64,000 nucleotides of DNA from Ovis canadensis (lineage: Eukaryota; Chordata; Mammalia; Artiodactyla; Bovidae): positions 74,450,501-74,514,500 of the forward strand of contig NC_091263.1 in assembly GCF_042477335.2 (NCBI RefSeq). Direction: 5' to 3'. Positions 19,741 to 30,545 of the stretch are shown in pieces (positions within the stretch are counted from its first letter, which is position 1; each line of letters starts with the position of its first letter). The position numbers and the translations under genes were made by a program. Below the pieces are notes generated by a model that worked only from the letters and a program-made list of their open reading frames with translations, was not told the origin of the DNA and searched no databases.

Positions 19741-21770
19741 CCAAGAAGCAGACGCTGCCAGCTGGTTCAGCCCTGCACGCTGCCGCCCTGTCCCCTCGGC
19801 CAGCCTGTGTCTGGACTCTGCAGGCGAAGCTGGACCCTGCGTTTCCGCAAGTCCTGGAGCCCAGGGAGGGGGCGTGCCTGGACCCAGGCGGGACTCTGGG
19901 GCTGGAAGCCAGGGGCGCGGGCACGGTTCCTGCTGGAGACCAGCTCCTGTGACAAGCGCCAGAGCTGCCCTGGGGCGGGGGCGAGCAGGCCAGGGGCTTT
20001 CTGCTCAGACGCTGCTCCTCATTCTTGCATGCGCCCCTCAGCCTCCCAGGGGCTCCAGAAGCCCTCAGAACCCTGTGAAATGCAGCTTTCCGCCTTAATC
20101 TGTGACCAGGAACTCGAGCTAAGGAAGGCTGGGCCAAAGAAGAGGGAAGGAGGAAGGAAAGAGAACCAGGAGACCCTGGGTCCAGGCGGTTTTACGGGAA
20201 GTCCTCTGACACCAGTAAAGTGCAGGGAAGACCTCTGCTGGGGGTCCTCACCTGTGGGTTCACCTTGCCCCCCAAAACAGCCTCCTACCATGTTAGTGAA
20301 GTCAGGCTGCAGGTCAGCGAGCGTATACACCCAACAAACAGGCGTCTGGGCTGCAGCTCGCTCAGGAGTCTCCAGGCAGCGCGTCTGGTGTGGTTCAGAC
20401 CCTGACAGTAAAGACGAGACGAGGGTGCCCCTCGTCCACCCCCAGAGACCCCCAGCCCCCGTGCCAACACTGTCTAGGCCTGAGCAACACAAGCTCCCCA
20501 GCCTGGGCTGGGGGCGTGCTACTGACCGGGAGAGGCAGCGCAAGGCCCCGAGGCGGGGGCTTGCTGTGGTGGTGGGGGGCTCCGGGACATCTAAAGGGAG
20601 GGCTGGCGGCCCTTGAGGATGGGCTCCCCGCGGGCGTGGAGGGCCAGTAGAGTCCAGGGCGACTCTGGAGAGGCTCTCTTGCCGGAGTCCTGGGGGGCCA
20701 GGATTCCCAGGCTGTGAAGGGGCCTGTGTGTTTGCGGGGGGTGCCCTGGCACGGAGCCCGGCCAGGAGGGGACAGCGTGTGCGGAAGGGGTGGCCGGGGG
20801 GCTGGGCTCCTGGCGCTCATCACCTTCCACCCGCGTTTCTCTCTTCCTTCTTTGCCTTCGGATCTTTTGTTGTATTTCAGTTCCCGTGCTCGGAAGTGCA
20901 AGCTGCCGCTCTTGAAACACAACGCGTCTTCCAGCTCAGTCCCCCTGCTTTAAGGGGACGCCCCGGCTCTGTGCCCCCGTGCCTGCCGGCTGCAGATTCG
21001 TGGTCTCAGGCCCACACCATAGTAACCCCTTAGCTCACCTCCAGGTTCCAAGGTCAGTCGCGGATGCGCCTGGCGTGGGGGCAGGGCAGCTGCCACTCTT
21101 CCCCGATCCCAGGAAAATGCGAACAGGAGGTCAGCTCCGGCCTCTGAATTTTACTCCCTTTGTGGCAACAGGTTGATTTGGGGAACTTGGGTCGGTTGGT
21201 TATTTCTCCCCGTCTCCCCCTCCCCGGCTGGTGACAGCTGTGTCATTATACCTGTGATGACAGGCGGCCTAGGGCACCGCTCGGCCTTGGGGGCCAGGCT
21301 CCCAGCAGAGCGGCCAGCCTGGCGTCACACCCCAGGCCTGGGCCTGCGGGACCAAGCAGGCCACCGGCACTCAGGAGTGGCCGCGGCTGGCCTGCCTGCC
21401 CCACGCCCCACCTTCCAGCCCCTGCCTCAGAGCTGGCGAGGCCTCTGCAGGTGAGATGCCAAAGCCCCTGCCCTAAGGCGTGGGCCCAGTGAGCACCTCT
21501 CCCCTCTCCTCCGGGCCTCCTGTGGGTTCTGCCCCCGCCCTTCCTGCCAGGCTTGCCCAGTGGGCAGCCCTGGACAGACCCTGCACTCCCAGGGCGCTGA
21601 GTCCTTCACTGCTCATCGGTGAGTGAGGACACTGGCCGCCCCTCCCGGTGGGGGTGCTGGGGGCCCAGTTCCTGGGGCCCAAAGGGCGTGCAGCCGGGCC
21701 GACAGGGCTTCATACCCTGCAGCCTGGCCAAGGAAATAGGTGGTCAGGGTTGACAGTGCAATGTGGGGGC
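19741..21770. other. GC-rich unique DNA, no gene recognised
   Basis: No exon, repeat or RNA gene could be identified. CpG density is moderately raised at 19800-20010 and again near 20500-20830. Long frames (269, 175 and 174 codons) occur here on both strands with no recognised domains. Confidence 0.5.
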
Positions 21771-22212
21771 CCCAGCATCACTGCCCAGGGGTTGTCTCCC
21801 CCTCCCCCAGCATCACTGTCCCGGGGGTCCTGTTTCCCCCTCCCCCAGCATCACTGCCCAGGGGTTGATTCCCCCTCCCCCAGCATCACTGTCCCGGGGG
21901 TCCTGTCTCCCCCTCCCCCAGCATCACTGTCCCGGGGGTCCTGTCTCCCCCTCCCCATCATCACTGTCCCGGGGGTCCTGTCTCCCCCTCCCCCAGCATC
22001 ACTGTCCCGGGGGGTCCTGTCTCCCCCTCCCCATCATCACTGTCCTAAGGGTCCTGTCTCCCCCTCCCCATCATCACTGTCCCGGGGGGTCCTGTCTCCT
22101 CCTCCCCATCATCACTGTCCCGGGTGTCCTGTCTCCCCCTCCCCCAGCATCATTGGCCAGGGGTCCTGTCTGCCCCTGACCACCCCCCATAACCCCCAGC
22201 ATCACTCCCGGG
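21771..22212. repeat. Pyrimidine-rich minisatellite, 35-39 bp period, about 11-12 copies
   Basis: 'catcactgtcccgggggtcc' and 'tgtctccccctccccc' alternate; copies of the 'catca' anchor start near 21776, 21811, 21849, 21884, 21922, 21957 and 21997. Unit variants (cagcatcactg or catcatcactg; cccaggggttg or cccgggggtcc) are interspersed, indicating unequal exchange. The + frame encodes a Ser/Pro-rich repeat peptide, not a supported gene. Confidence 0.95.
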
Positions 22213-22548
22213 AGGCCTGTCTCCACAGGACTGCCGTGTGGGTGTGTGTGCAGTGGTATCTGGAAGGGTTTTGTTCCAAGGGCAGCGGAGTCCCAGGGCT
22301 CAGCCAGAAGATGGGAAGCCAGCTCTGGTTCTCATGGTGCCCATTGCCTCTCGAGGGTCAGGTCGCTGGGCCCGGAATCTACGTTCGGAGGGAGAACTCA
22401 GAGTCACAGTTTCGCTGAAATAGTCTGAAAGTGTCGTTTCCAAACTGGACTCGTGGTGTAGACTGGGGGCGAGGGCCGGGCGCTGACCGGGCTCCTCCGG
22501 GGAGAAAGCTGGCTTCCCACCTCCGGCTCCTTCACAGACTGACCTCAC
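22213..22548. other. Unique DNA, no gene recognised
   Basis: No named features. Confidence 0.45.
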
Positions 22549-22740
22549 GCTTCCCCGGCGGCTCGCTGGGAAAGAACCTGCCCGCCGGCACAGGAGACAC
22601 GGCTGTGATCCTGGTTGGGAAGGTCCTCCACGTGGCGGGACGCCCATGGTCCACAAGGAGAAGCCCCGCGTCCGCAGCGGAGGGAGGCCCGGGCAGCCAC
22701 GAGGGCCCCGCGCAGTCAGATGATGCGTACAATTGTGAGA
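22549..22740 (+). mobile_element. CHR-2-type SINE, CpG-rich diverged copy
   Basis: 'cttccccggcggctcgctgg', 'gaaagaacctgcccgccggc', 'aggagacacggctgtgatcc' and 'ggttgggaaggtcctccacg' are a GC-shifted version of the CHR head, whose family words are cttccctggtggctcagtgg and gtaaagaatccgcctgcc. The 3' half is only weakly recognisable. The GC shift suggests long residence in GC-rich, recombination-active DNA. Confidence 0.7.
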
Positions 22741-24360
22741 AACATGGCCTCCTCATCAGGGAACCCCGGGAGCTCCTCCGAAGCAGAGGCAGGGGGAGGG
22801 CCGATGGAGGGAGGGGAGATGGAAAACCGTGCTGGGCCCCGGGTGCCCTCGTCCGCCCCAGGCCCCCTGCCAACCCTGGGGCGGCCCCTGGAGCCCATCC
22901 TGTCTGTGAAATGGGTGCAGGGCGGGCTGGGCCAAGGGCACGGGGCCTGACTCAGAGGGGCTGAGGGAGCCTCAACAATCCCCACGATGCTGGAACCCTC
23001 CGTGACCACATTGAAACAGCTCCGCTGTGGACATTCTGAGACCCCAGGAGCCACATTCCTCGTGTCCTTGGCCCCCCGAATCCCATGCCCTGGAGTGCTA
23101 GCCAGCAGTGGGGCAGGGGGGTCTGGGCTGAGCTGTGGCCCATCCCCGAGAAGGCAGGGCTCACTGCAGATGGAGGTGGGGGAGGGGACAGTCGCAGCAG
23201 GAGGCACTTGGCCCGTTTCCTACGAAACCCAGCCGAGGGAGGAGGGGCTGTTGGCTGCACGGGGCCCCTCGGGGTCTCTCTTGGGGTACAGGGGGCCCCT
23301 ACCCCCTGCAGGAGCCCTGTCGCTGAGGTTGCAGCCCCAGGCCTCCCTCTGGCTGCAGTGGGCCCCCTGGGGCACAGTGCCTCCTGAACGTGCATGGGCT
23401 CCGCAGGGTCCTCAGTCCTGAGTCCACGTGGGCACGGCCAGGCCAGCCCCGCCCCTCCACCCTCCGGCTCCAGCGGGCCCTGCCTGGCTGGACCCTGTCC
23501 CCCAAGCCCTTCAGACCACCATCAACCTTTGCTCCAGATGGGCCCCGTGCAGCCCTCACGGGCCCCGGTGAGGGCTCGAGGCCTCTCTCCGCTCAGGGTA
23601 CCTTCCCCCGCCCCGATCTGGACACCCCGGGGCGGTCAGAGGTGGGGCCTCCCTCTCTGTCCTCTGTCCACTCAGGGAACACTAACCGGGCACTGCTCCC
23701 AGCACGCTGGCCACACGTCTGACGCTCCCACAACCAGGGATTGTGGGAAACTGTGCCCAAGGAAGCCCATTGTGCAGATGGGGAAACCGAGGCTCAGGGA
23801 GCCCAGGAGCTGACAGCTGCCATCGAGGTGCTTGTTCCAGGACGAGGCCCCACAATCTCAGGGTCAGCCCACAAGGGGTCCTCCTGACCTGCATCTCGGG
23901 GGCCGGTCCTGGAGAGACCGCCCCGAGGCAGCTCTGGGAGAAAAATGAAACTGGGGGGTCGGCTGAGTCACCGAAGGGACCGCCTCGAACGGCGTGCTAT
24001 CTCTGGAGACCGGCTCTGCGAGAAGGCACTTTGCAGAGTGCCGTCGCTGTGCAAAGAAGCCGTCATGACCGGTGTAAACGTGCATTAACGAGCTACGTCT
24101 TGGCCAAGACACGGAGGTTTCCTCCACGTCAGCAGAAGCGCAAGCAGCACAGGGGACCTGCCGGGCGCGGGGCTGGGATCACGCTCAGCTGCCCTGCTCC
24201 GGCGGACAGAGGGCCAAGTGCCCTGCAGTCCCACACCGCATTCCCCCGACCCGCTGCCCACCCCCGCACCCCGAGCAGGGCTGGGAGAACCAGGGCCACG
24301 GGGGTCCAGACACCTGGCTGTAGTTCCGGCTCGGTCCCGGACAGCTGCGCCCTGATGCGG
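22741..24360. other. GC-rich unique DNA with one MIR scrap
   Basis: About 23755-23805 ('ccattgtgcagatggggaaa', 'ccgaggctcagggagcccag') is an antisense MIR core. Elsewhere no exon or repeat is recognised. The frame at 23743-24609 (288 codons) runs through the MIR and into the inverted repeat and has no domain. Confidence 0.5.
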
Positions 24361-24405
24361 GGCTGGCCCAGAAAGCACAGGAGGGGCAGAGGGAAAGCCC
24401 GGCCC

Positions 24406-24678
24406 GGGCACAGTTACCTACACGTCGGTTTGGTTTTAGAGACACGGCCGCAGGCCAGGCCCGGTCCTGACGCTTCATCCGCGATGCTCAGTCTTCCGAA
24501 GCCGGAAGTTGTTTTCACATTGAACAGCCGGGGAAACAGGCACAGAGACGCACGCAGCTTGTGCGCGGCCACACAGCTCTGTGCTTGGAAGACTGAGCAA
24601 AGCGTGTGAAGCCTCAGGACGGGGCCTGGCCTGCGGACGTGCCTCTAAAACCAAACCGAGGCGTAGGTAACAGTGCCC
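24406..24678. repeat. Long imperfect inverted repeat (97/96-bp arms, 80-bp loop)
   Basis: The left arm 24406-24502 and the reverse complement of the right arm 24583-24678 align with 11 mismatches and one single-base gap, about 88% identity. Shared blocks include 'tcggtttggttttagag', 'ccgcaggccaggccc' and 'tgctcagtcttcc'. Weaker similarity continues outward on both sides for roughly 45-75 bp: 'ggcccagaaagcacagg' near 24365 matches the reverse complement of 'cctgggccttctgggtc' near 24732. The 80-bp loop holds MIR-like words ('ggggaaacaggcacagagac', 'ggccacacagctctg'). A transcript from either strand could form a ~95-bp stem. It matches no transposon I recognise. The origin is either an inverted duplication or a DNA transposon with long terminal inverted repeats. 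Confidence 0.9.
24510..24582 (-). mobile_element. Possible MIR fragment in the loop of the inverted repeat
   Basis: 'ggggaaacaggcacagagac' and 'gcggccacacagctctg' resemble antisense MIR (gaggaaactgaggcacagag, ggtcacacagctag). The fragment lies exactly in the single-copy loop. Confidence 0.5.
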
Positions 24679-24759
24679 GGGGCGGGCCGGACGCCCAGGG
24701 CGGGGCTCTCCCTGCGGCTCCCCTCTCCCTTCCTGGGCCTTCTGGGTCATCCCTCTGTC

Positions 24760-25461
24760 CCGGCATGCGGAGCTGCAGGGGGAGCCCAGAGTCGGCCCTT
24801 CGAGGCCCAGACCCCGTGGATGGTGGGACTCACTCCCTCCGCGGGCGGCCCCTGCTCAGGGTGCTTGAGATTTCACAGCTCTTCCGCCGGCTGCCCCTTC
24901 CCGCTCACCTCGCCGGGACTTGACACTCTCCCCCCACGCCCCCCATCGCAGTACTTCCTGGGACCCCAAGGACGCGGCCTGGAGGGCGCACTTGGGAAAA
25001 GCACCTCGGGGATTTCTGACGCTCTTCCCCCACTGCTGAGAGCCGCGGGCCTTAGAGAAGCAGCGTCGGTGGCCACGACTTGTGATGCAAACGTGGACTG
25101 AACTCTCAGCCCTGCGGGAGCCTCAGGCTCTGGAGACTGGAGGGAGGGGCGGGGGTGCCGAGGCCGCTGGTGCACAGCCGTTTGCAGGCTAGGCTTCGAA
25201 TCCGGGGCAGGGCTTCGAGTCCGGGTCCGGCCTCGGGGGAGGGGCTGCAGGCCTTGGCCGCGGACCGGGAAGTGCTCTCAGCGACCTTTCCGGCCCAGCA
25301 CTCCTGTCTGCTCTGGCCTTGCCCCCCTGTCTTCAGGCGCTAGGTCTGCCGTTCCCCTTCCCCTTCTCAAACCCCAGATCCCCCGGCCTGGGCAGGAACC
25401 GGGGCCCAGGCTGCTCTGTGCCCCTCCAGCTAGTCCTGGGGGCCCAGACGAGGAGGGGCCT
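24760..25461. other. GC-rich unique DNA, no gene recognised
   Basis: A locally duplicated phrase, 'gcttcgaatccggggcagg' and 'gcttcgagtccgggtccgg' (25192-25230), was noted. No gene or repeat family was recognised. Confidence 0.5.
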
Positions 25462-25667
25462 CCCTGATGCTGGGAAAGACTGAAGGCGGGAGGAGAAGGG
25501 GACGACAGAGGATGAGACAGCTGGAAGGCATCACCACTCGGTGGACATGAGTTTGAGTAAGCTCCCGGAGTTGGTGATGGACAGGGAGGCCTGGTGTGCT
25601 GCAGTCCATGGGGTCGCAAAGAGTCGGACATGGCTGAGCGACTGGACTGGACTGAACTGAACTGAGA
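25462..25667 (+). mobile_element. BovB LINE 3' end fragment
   Basis: 'ccctgatgctgggaaagact', 'gacgacagaggatgagacag', 'ggtggacatgagtttgagta', 'gtgctgcagtccatggggtc', 'gcaaagagtcggacatggct', ending 'actgaactgaactgagagtg'. About 205 bp of the extreme 3' end, 5'-truncated. Confidence 0.95.
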
Positions 25668-26689
25668 GTGAGGAGGGCCGTGGGTGGCCGGGTCTGGGGC
25701 AGTTCCCGTCCCATCTGAGTTGGGGTGGGAGACCAGCGGAGGTGGGACCTGGGAGGCAGCCTGGCTGGGCGGTGGGAGAAAGACGGGGCCTTGGGCACAG
25801 GGTCCACAGTCGGTCCCACCCTGGCTGGCCGGTCCACCGTGGGGGGCTGAGGGCGTGGAGATCGTGCAGGGGTCTGACCCCCGTTCCAGGGAGAAATCTG
25901 AAGCTTTGTCTGACCCCTGAAGCAGGACCGGCCGATAGGAAGGGCCTCTGGGCCCCAGGCCTCCAGGAGCAGCCAGGGTCCCGGCTTCAGGGCTTAGGGC
26001 AGCGCCCGTCTGCCTGCCAGCCACGAAGTGTCTCAGCCCCGTCGACAACCACACTGCTGGAGGCCAGCTCTGTCCGCAACGCCCCCCTGTGGGCCGCACT
26101 GGGGCGACACTGCAGGCAGTGAGAGGTCTTCCGTGTGAGAGGCGGCGTGGCCGGAAAGTGTCGGGGGGCGTGGGGTGGGCAGTTCGGTGGAGGGTGGCTC
26201 CCCATGGGTCAAGGGGGTGGGCATAGGTTTGCAGGGTGGCCCGATTGCCAGCCTGGGCTCCTGGGCCGTTCACTGAGAAGTCCCAGAGTGTCACGGTTTC
26301 CATGGAGCTGGGAGGGGGTGGGTGTCAGACCGCCCTGGCGGCTAGCTGGCCTGTGGCCCATTTGCATGGGGTGCTTCCCCTCTGTCTCAACTGAGGGGCG
26401 GCCTGGGCAGACGGCCCCCTTGGACCCAGGGTGTCTTTATTCTCTATCCAGCCTCCAAACCCAAGCCCGGGCGCTCCCCACCCCCACCCTGGCAGGGACC
26501 AGCCTCTTGACAGCCATCAGCTCCTCCGGAGCGCAGGGCATTTATCCGCATGGCTGGGCCTGCTCCCAGCCCTGGAGGACCGTGGCCCTCCAATTACTCC
26601 AGGTGCAGACTCGTTCCATCCAGATCTGCAGGGCGGGGGCACAGGGTTGCGCTCCGGCTTTGTTGCAAAATGCTTTCTCTTCCCTCCTC
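25668..26689. other. GC-rich unique DNA, no gene recognised
   Basis: No exon or known repeat was recognised. Confidence 0.5.
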
Positions 26690-26772
26690 TCTCAAAAATA
26701 TTCATCTATGCTTAATGCAGCAGAGGGGATGGCTAAGTTCTGGGGAACCACCTGGCTAATGCTGCTGCCTGC
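26690..26772. other. AT-rich island, candidate conserved element
   Basis: 'caaaaatattcatctatgct', 'taatgcagcagaggggatgg' and 'cacctggctaatgctgctg' form a short AT-rich island in GC-rich DNA with E-box and ATTA-like words. No repeat was recognised. Confidence 0.25.
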
Positions 26773-27960
26773 AGACCCTGGGCTGGCCACAGAGGTGAGG
26801 CCGGCAGCTGCCTCCGTCCTAGCAGGATGGAGCACCCCGCCCCCACTCCTCTGGATATCTGGAGAGGGGCTGGGGGCTGTGTCTCCCACATGCCCTTTCA
26901 CCTGGGAAATGAGGTGGAAGGAAGGGCCAAGACTTCAGGTTCAGAGCCCCGGGCTTCTTTCTGACGCCGGTGTCACTGCTCCCTGCTGGGTGGGCTTTGG
27001 GCTGACGAGGAACCGCTCTGAACCTGTTTCTGCCTCCATGGCAGGAAGCTGAAGGCCTTACAGGAGGCTGCCACAGTCCCTCACGTGAGGCTCTGAAGGC
27101 CGCAGGCCCGAGGCAGGCGCATCGGAGTCCGAACCAATGACTGAGCTTGCTGGTTCACACGGACGCGCTGTCGAGAGAGGACTTTCGCCGTCTGCTGCAG
27201 CTAATGTGGCTTCCCGTCTTATAGACGGACACGGCCGTGGCATCTCAGCGTCCCCACCACCCCCGCCCCCTCAGCAGAGCTCCTGGAGTGCAGCCCTGGT
27301 CCCGCCCATCAGAGATGTTGACAGCCCTCCACCCCAGGATCGCGGTCTGGACGCCTCCTTTCCTCTGGTCACCCACGTCCTGTCAGCTCCCCCGGCCGTG
27401 ACCAGCCTGCGGTCCCCAGAATCTTTCTTTCCATGTCGTCTTCCACCCAGGAGACTCAGGTCACCCCGAGTTTCATTTTCGCCCGCCCCTCCAGCCCATT
27501 TTGCACATAGCTGTCATCCTCTGAAAATATGACCAGAGTCATGTCATCTGCGCACGCACAGGCCCTGGGTGTGAAGCCCCTCGGCTGGCCTGCCCCTCTG
27601 GCTGCGTCTGGGGAGCCGCCCTTGGCCCTGCGCCCCCCGTGCTGCAGCCCTCGCCCCCAGCTCTGCGAGCGTTGTGCCCCCGCGGCCCTCCAGCGCTCAG
27701 AGCCGGGCTCTGCCCTCCTGGCCGGGCCCTTCCGTCGTCTTCCTGAAGGCTTCTCTCCCGCCCGCAGGCAGCAAGCCTGACCAACCCTCTCTTCCCTCCT
27801 TCTCTCCAAGCAAGGCTGGCTCAGCTGAGCGTCCGCCCTCCATCTCACTCAGTCCTGGGGCCGCCGAGGGGTCTAAACCAGTCCCCACGGCCTGACTGCT
27901 CTCGCTGTGGATGGCTTCAGAAGCTGCAGGAGACGAGCCCCGTCAGAGAGACGCGCGGCT
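26773..27960. other. GC-rich unique DNA, no gene recognised
   Basis: No gene or repeat was named. Frames on both strands are composition artefacts. Confidence 0.5.
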
Positions 27961-27974
27961 GCTTCTGGCCGCTT

Positions 27975-30545
27975 CTCGTGGCTCCTCCCTGTCTTTATTG
28001 ACGTGTAACTTCCACAGGGAAAACTCTCCCTTTCCGGGGGACAGCTGGGGAGTTTTGATGAGGGTGTCAGCCGCGGATCCAGCACTACCATCAGCCTGCA
28101 CAACGGTGGCCTCCTGTGCCCTCGCCAGGGGCCCGCCGCCCCCCACTGCCCCCCGCCACTCCTCCTGGCCGCGCTGTGCAGCCCGCACCCTGGAGCCTGA
28201 GATCCAGCCTGGCCCTGGTGCCAGCAGCATCTTCCTTGGGCCGCCGGGCAGGGCGCTGCTGGGCAGTGGCCTGGACGCTGCCCATCACTTTGCAGTTGCG
28301 GAGCATCTGGGCTGCCTCGGGGGTCGGTGGACAGGAATGAAACTCCCGTGACATCCCTGTGGGTCTCCGTGCGCCACCTAGCAGGGGGGAATGGGGTCAC
28401 CTACGCAGACGTCTGTCTACCTCCCGAGAAGCCGGCAGCTCCTTTCCTGAGGGCCCCAGCCCTCACGATCCTGGGTGCTGTGCCGTCCGCTAAACTCCCG
28501 CCTCTCTCAGGCCAGACCGTTGTCTCACCGAGGCTTTAACTTGCGTTTCCTTAAAGACAAAGGATCCTGAGCCTGTCTTCAGGCGTTGCTTGCCATCTTT
28601 CTCGACAGAGGGTCTGTTTGAGTCTTGTGGCCATTTTAAAAAGTGGATTGTTGTTTTTCTTGTTATTGAGTTTCAAGAGTTCTTTACATATTCTGGACAC
28701 AAGCTCTTATCAGAAACAGGATTTACGTCCGTGTTTGCACCCTCTCAGATTTTAAGCTTTGATTTTGTGTCAGGGTCTCGCCGATCAAGAACGTTGTGAT
28801 AGTTTGAACAGTGAAGGGCCTCAGCCGCACGGACACATGCACCCATCTCCCCCAAGCTCCCCTCCCATCCAGGCTGCTGCTTGACGCTGAGCAGAGTTCC
28901 CTGTGCTGGACGGAAGGTCCTTGTCGCCGATCCATTGGAAATCTGGCAGAGTGCACATGCCCATCCCCACCTCCCTGACCGTCCCTTCCCCCACAACCAG
29001 AAGTTCGTTTCTAAGTCTGTGGGTGTGAAGAGTGGACGTTCTTAATGCCGACCGCATCCATTCTTTTATGACGCAAACTGGTTCTGGGCCTTGAGCCTAG
29101 AGGCTCTGCCTCACCGCAGGTCGTGGAGGCGCCGATGCTTTCTTTCAGAAGTTTCGTTGTTTAGGTTACGTTCAGCCCTGCATTCCGTGCCGAGTGCATT
29201 TTCTCATGTGGCTCAAGGCGTGGATTGAAGCTGTGGTGAGCGCTTGCTCCCTTTGTTTCTGCGTGTGGTGTGTGACTGTGCCAGCCCCATTGGCAGAAAG
29301 CACTGTCCTTTCTCCGTAGAATTGCCTTCGCGCCTTTGTTAAAAATCAATTGACTATAAACGTGTGGGCCTATTTCCAGACTCTCTCTTCTCATCCATTG
29401 ATCTGTGTGTCTGTCCTTTCTCCAGCACCGCACTTCATGATGATGGTAACCTTATAATAAGTCTTTTTTTCCCCTAAAGCAACCACCCCCCCTTTTTTTT
29501 TAATAACAAGTCTTAAAGTCAAGTAGTATGAGTCTCCTAACTCTGTTCTTGTTAAAAATTGGTTCAACTATTCTAGTTTCTTTGCCTTGCTGTATCAATT
29601 CCAGAGCCAGGTGAGGGGCTGTGCGGAAACCCCACTGGGGCTGAGGCTGGAGCTCCCTTTTGTGTACAGCTCAGTTAAGGGAGGCCTGGCACTCTAACAG
29701 CCCTGAGTCTCTCCACCCAGGAGCGCGGGTCTTTCCACTGCGTCAGGCTTCGCTCCCTCCATCAGTGTCAGCTTTCTGCGGATTTTGAACATATTTTGTA
29801 AGATTTATTGTTGCCGTTGTCCAGTCGCTCAGTCGCGTCCGACTCTTTGCGACCCCACGGACCGCGGCACGCCAGGCCTCCCTGTCCTTCCCCACCTCCT
29901 GGAGCCTGTTCACACTCGCGTCCACCGGGCCTTCCCCACCTCTTGGAGCCTGTTCACACTCGCGTCCATCGGGTCGGTGATGCCGTCCAACCGTCTCGCC
30001 CTCTGGCGCCCCCTTCTCCTTTGGCCCTCAATCTTCCCCAGCGTCAGGGTCTCTTCCAGTGAGGCAGCTCTTTGCATCGGATGGTAAGATTGGTGCGTAA
30101 TTACGCGTTTTATAACTTCTGAAGCTACTGTAAACGTCCTCCTGCTGTCAACTCTGAACCGTTCGTTTCTGGCATTTAAAGCGCGATGTGTGCACACTGG
30201 TCTCGTGTCTGAAAGTTGTGAAGCTCTGTCATCAGTTGCAGAGCACCTGTTAGATGATGCTTTAGGTTTCCTCCGGGGACACTTCTATCAGCCGCGTTGT
30301 TTTCAGTCTGGATGCCGTTTGCTTGTGTCTCTTGCGTCACTGCACTGGCTGGGAGCTCCAAGCAAACGTCGAATAAAAGCAGGGAAAGTGGGCGTCCTCG
30401 CCTCGCCGTTGACCCAGGGTGAGAGCATCCAGTCTTCTACTGTCCTCTGTGATGTTGGCTGGAGGTTTTTCGCAGACTCCCTTTTTCAGGTTGAGGAAGA
30501 GTTTAGTCATGCATGGGTGTGTTACAGTTCTTAAAAGGACTCAGC
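27975..30545 (-). mobile_element. Antisense L1 LINE (old), interrupted by a BovB fragment
   Basis: Starting near 'tttattgacgtgtaacttcc' (27995), the antisense L1 3'-to-ORF2 order continues with 'tttaacttgcgtttccttaa' (28536), 'tattgagtttcaagagttct' (28662), 'gttaaaaatcaattgactat' (29338), 'tcatccattgatctgtgtgt' (29391), 'agtatgagtctcctaactct' (29525), 'ggtctttccactgcgtcag' (29728) and, beyond the BovB, 'gtcgaataaaagcagggaaa' (30369) and 'tgatgttggctggaggtttt' (30451). Internal stretches are GC-shifted or missing. No functional ORF2 remains. Confidence 0.8.
29806..30083 (-). mobile_element. BovB LINE 3' fragment with 8-bp target-site duplication (antisense)
   Basis: 'cagtcgctcagtcgcgtccg', 'cgaccccacggaccgcggca', 'gtccatcgggtcggtgatgc', 'ccccagcgtcagggtctctt' are antisense BovB 3' end. 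A 27-32 bp segment ('ttccccacctcttggagcc', 'tgttcacactcgcgtcca') is tandemly repeated inside it. 'gtaagatt' flanks the insertion at 29798-29805 and 30084-30091. Confidence 0.93.

Noticed and set aside
21648..22418. 256-codon Ser/Pro-rich repeat protein
   Set aside because: Translation of the 35-39 bp minisatellite. Unit lengths that are not all multiples of three argue against selection for a frame.
25192..25230. Tandem 'cttcgaatccggg'-type words as a tRNA-like element
   Set aside because: Only B-box-like words repeated twice. No A box or tRNA fold was found nearby.
25278..26303. 341-codon minus-strand frame
   Set aside because: It reads straight through a BovB 3' fragment on the opposite strand, so it is not a host gene.
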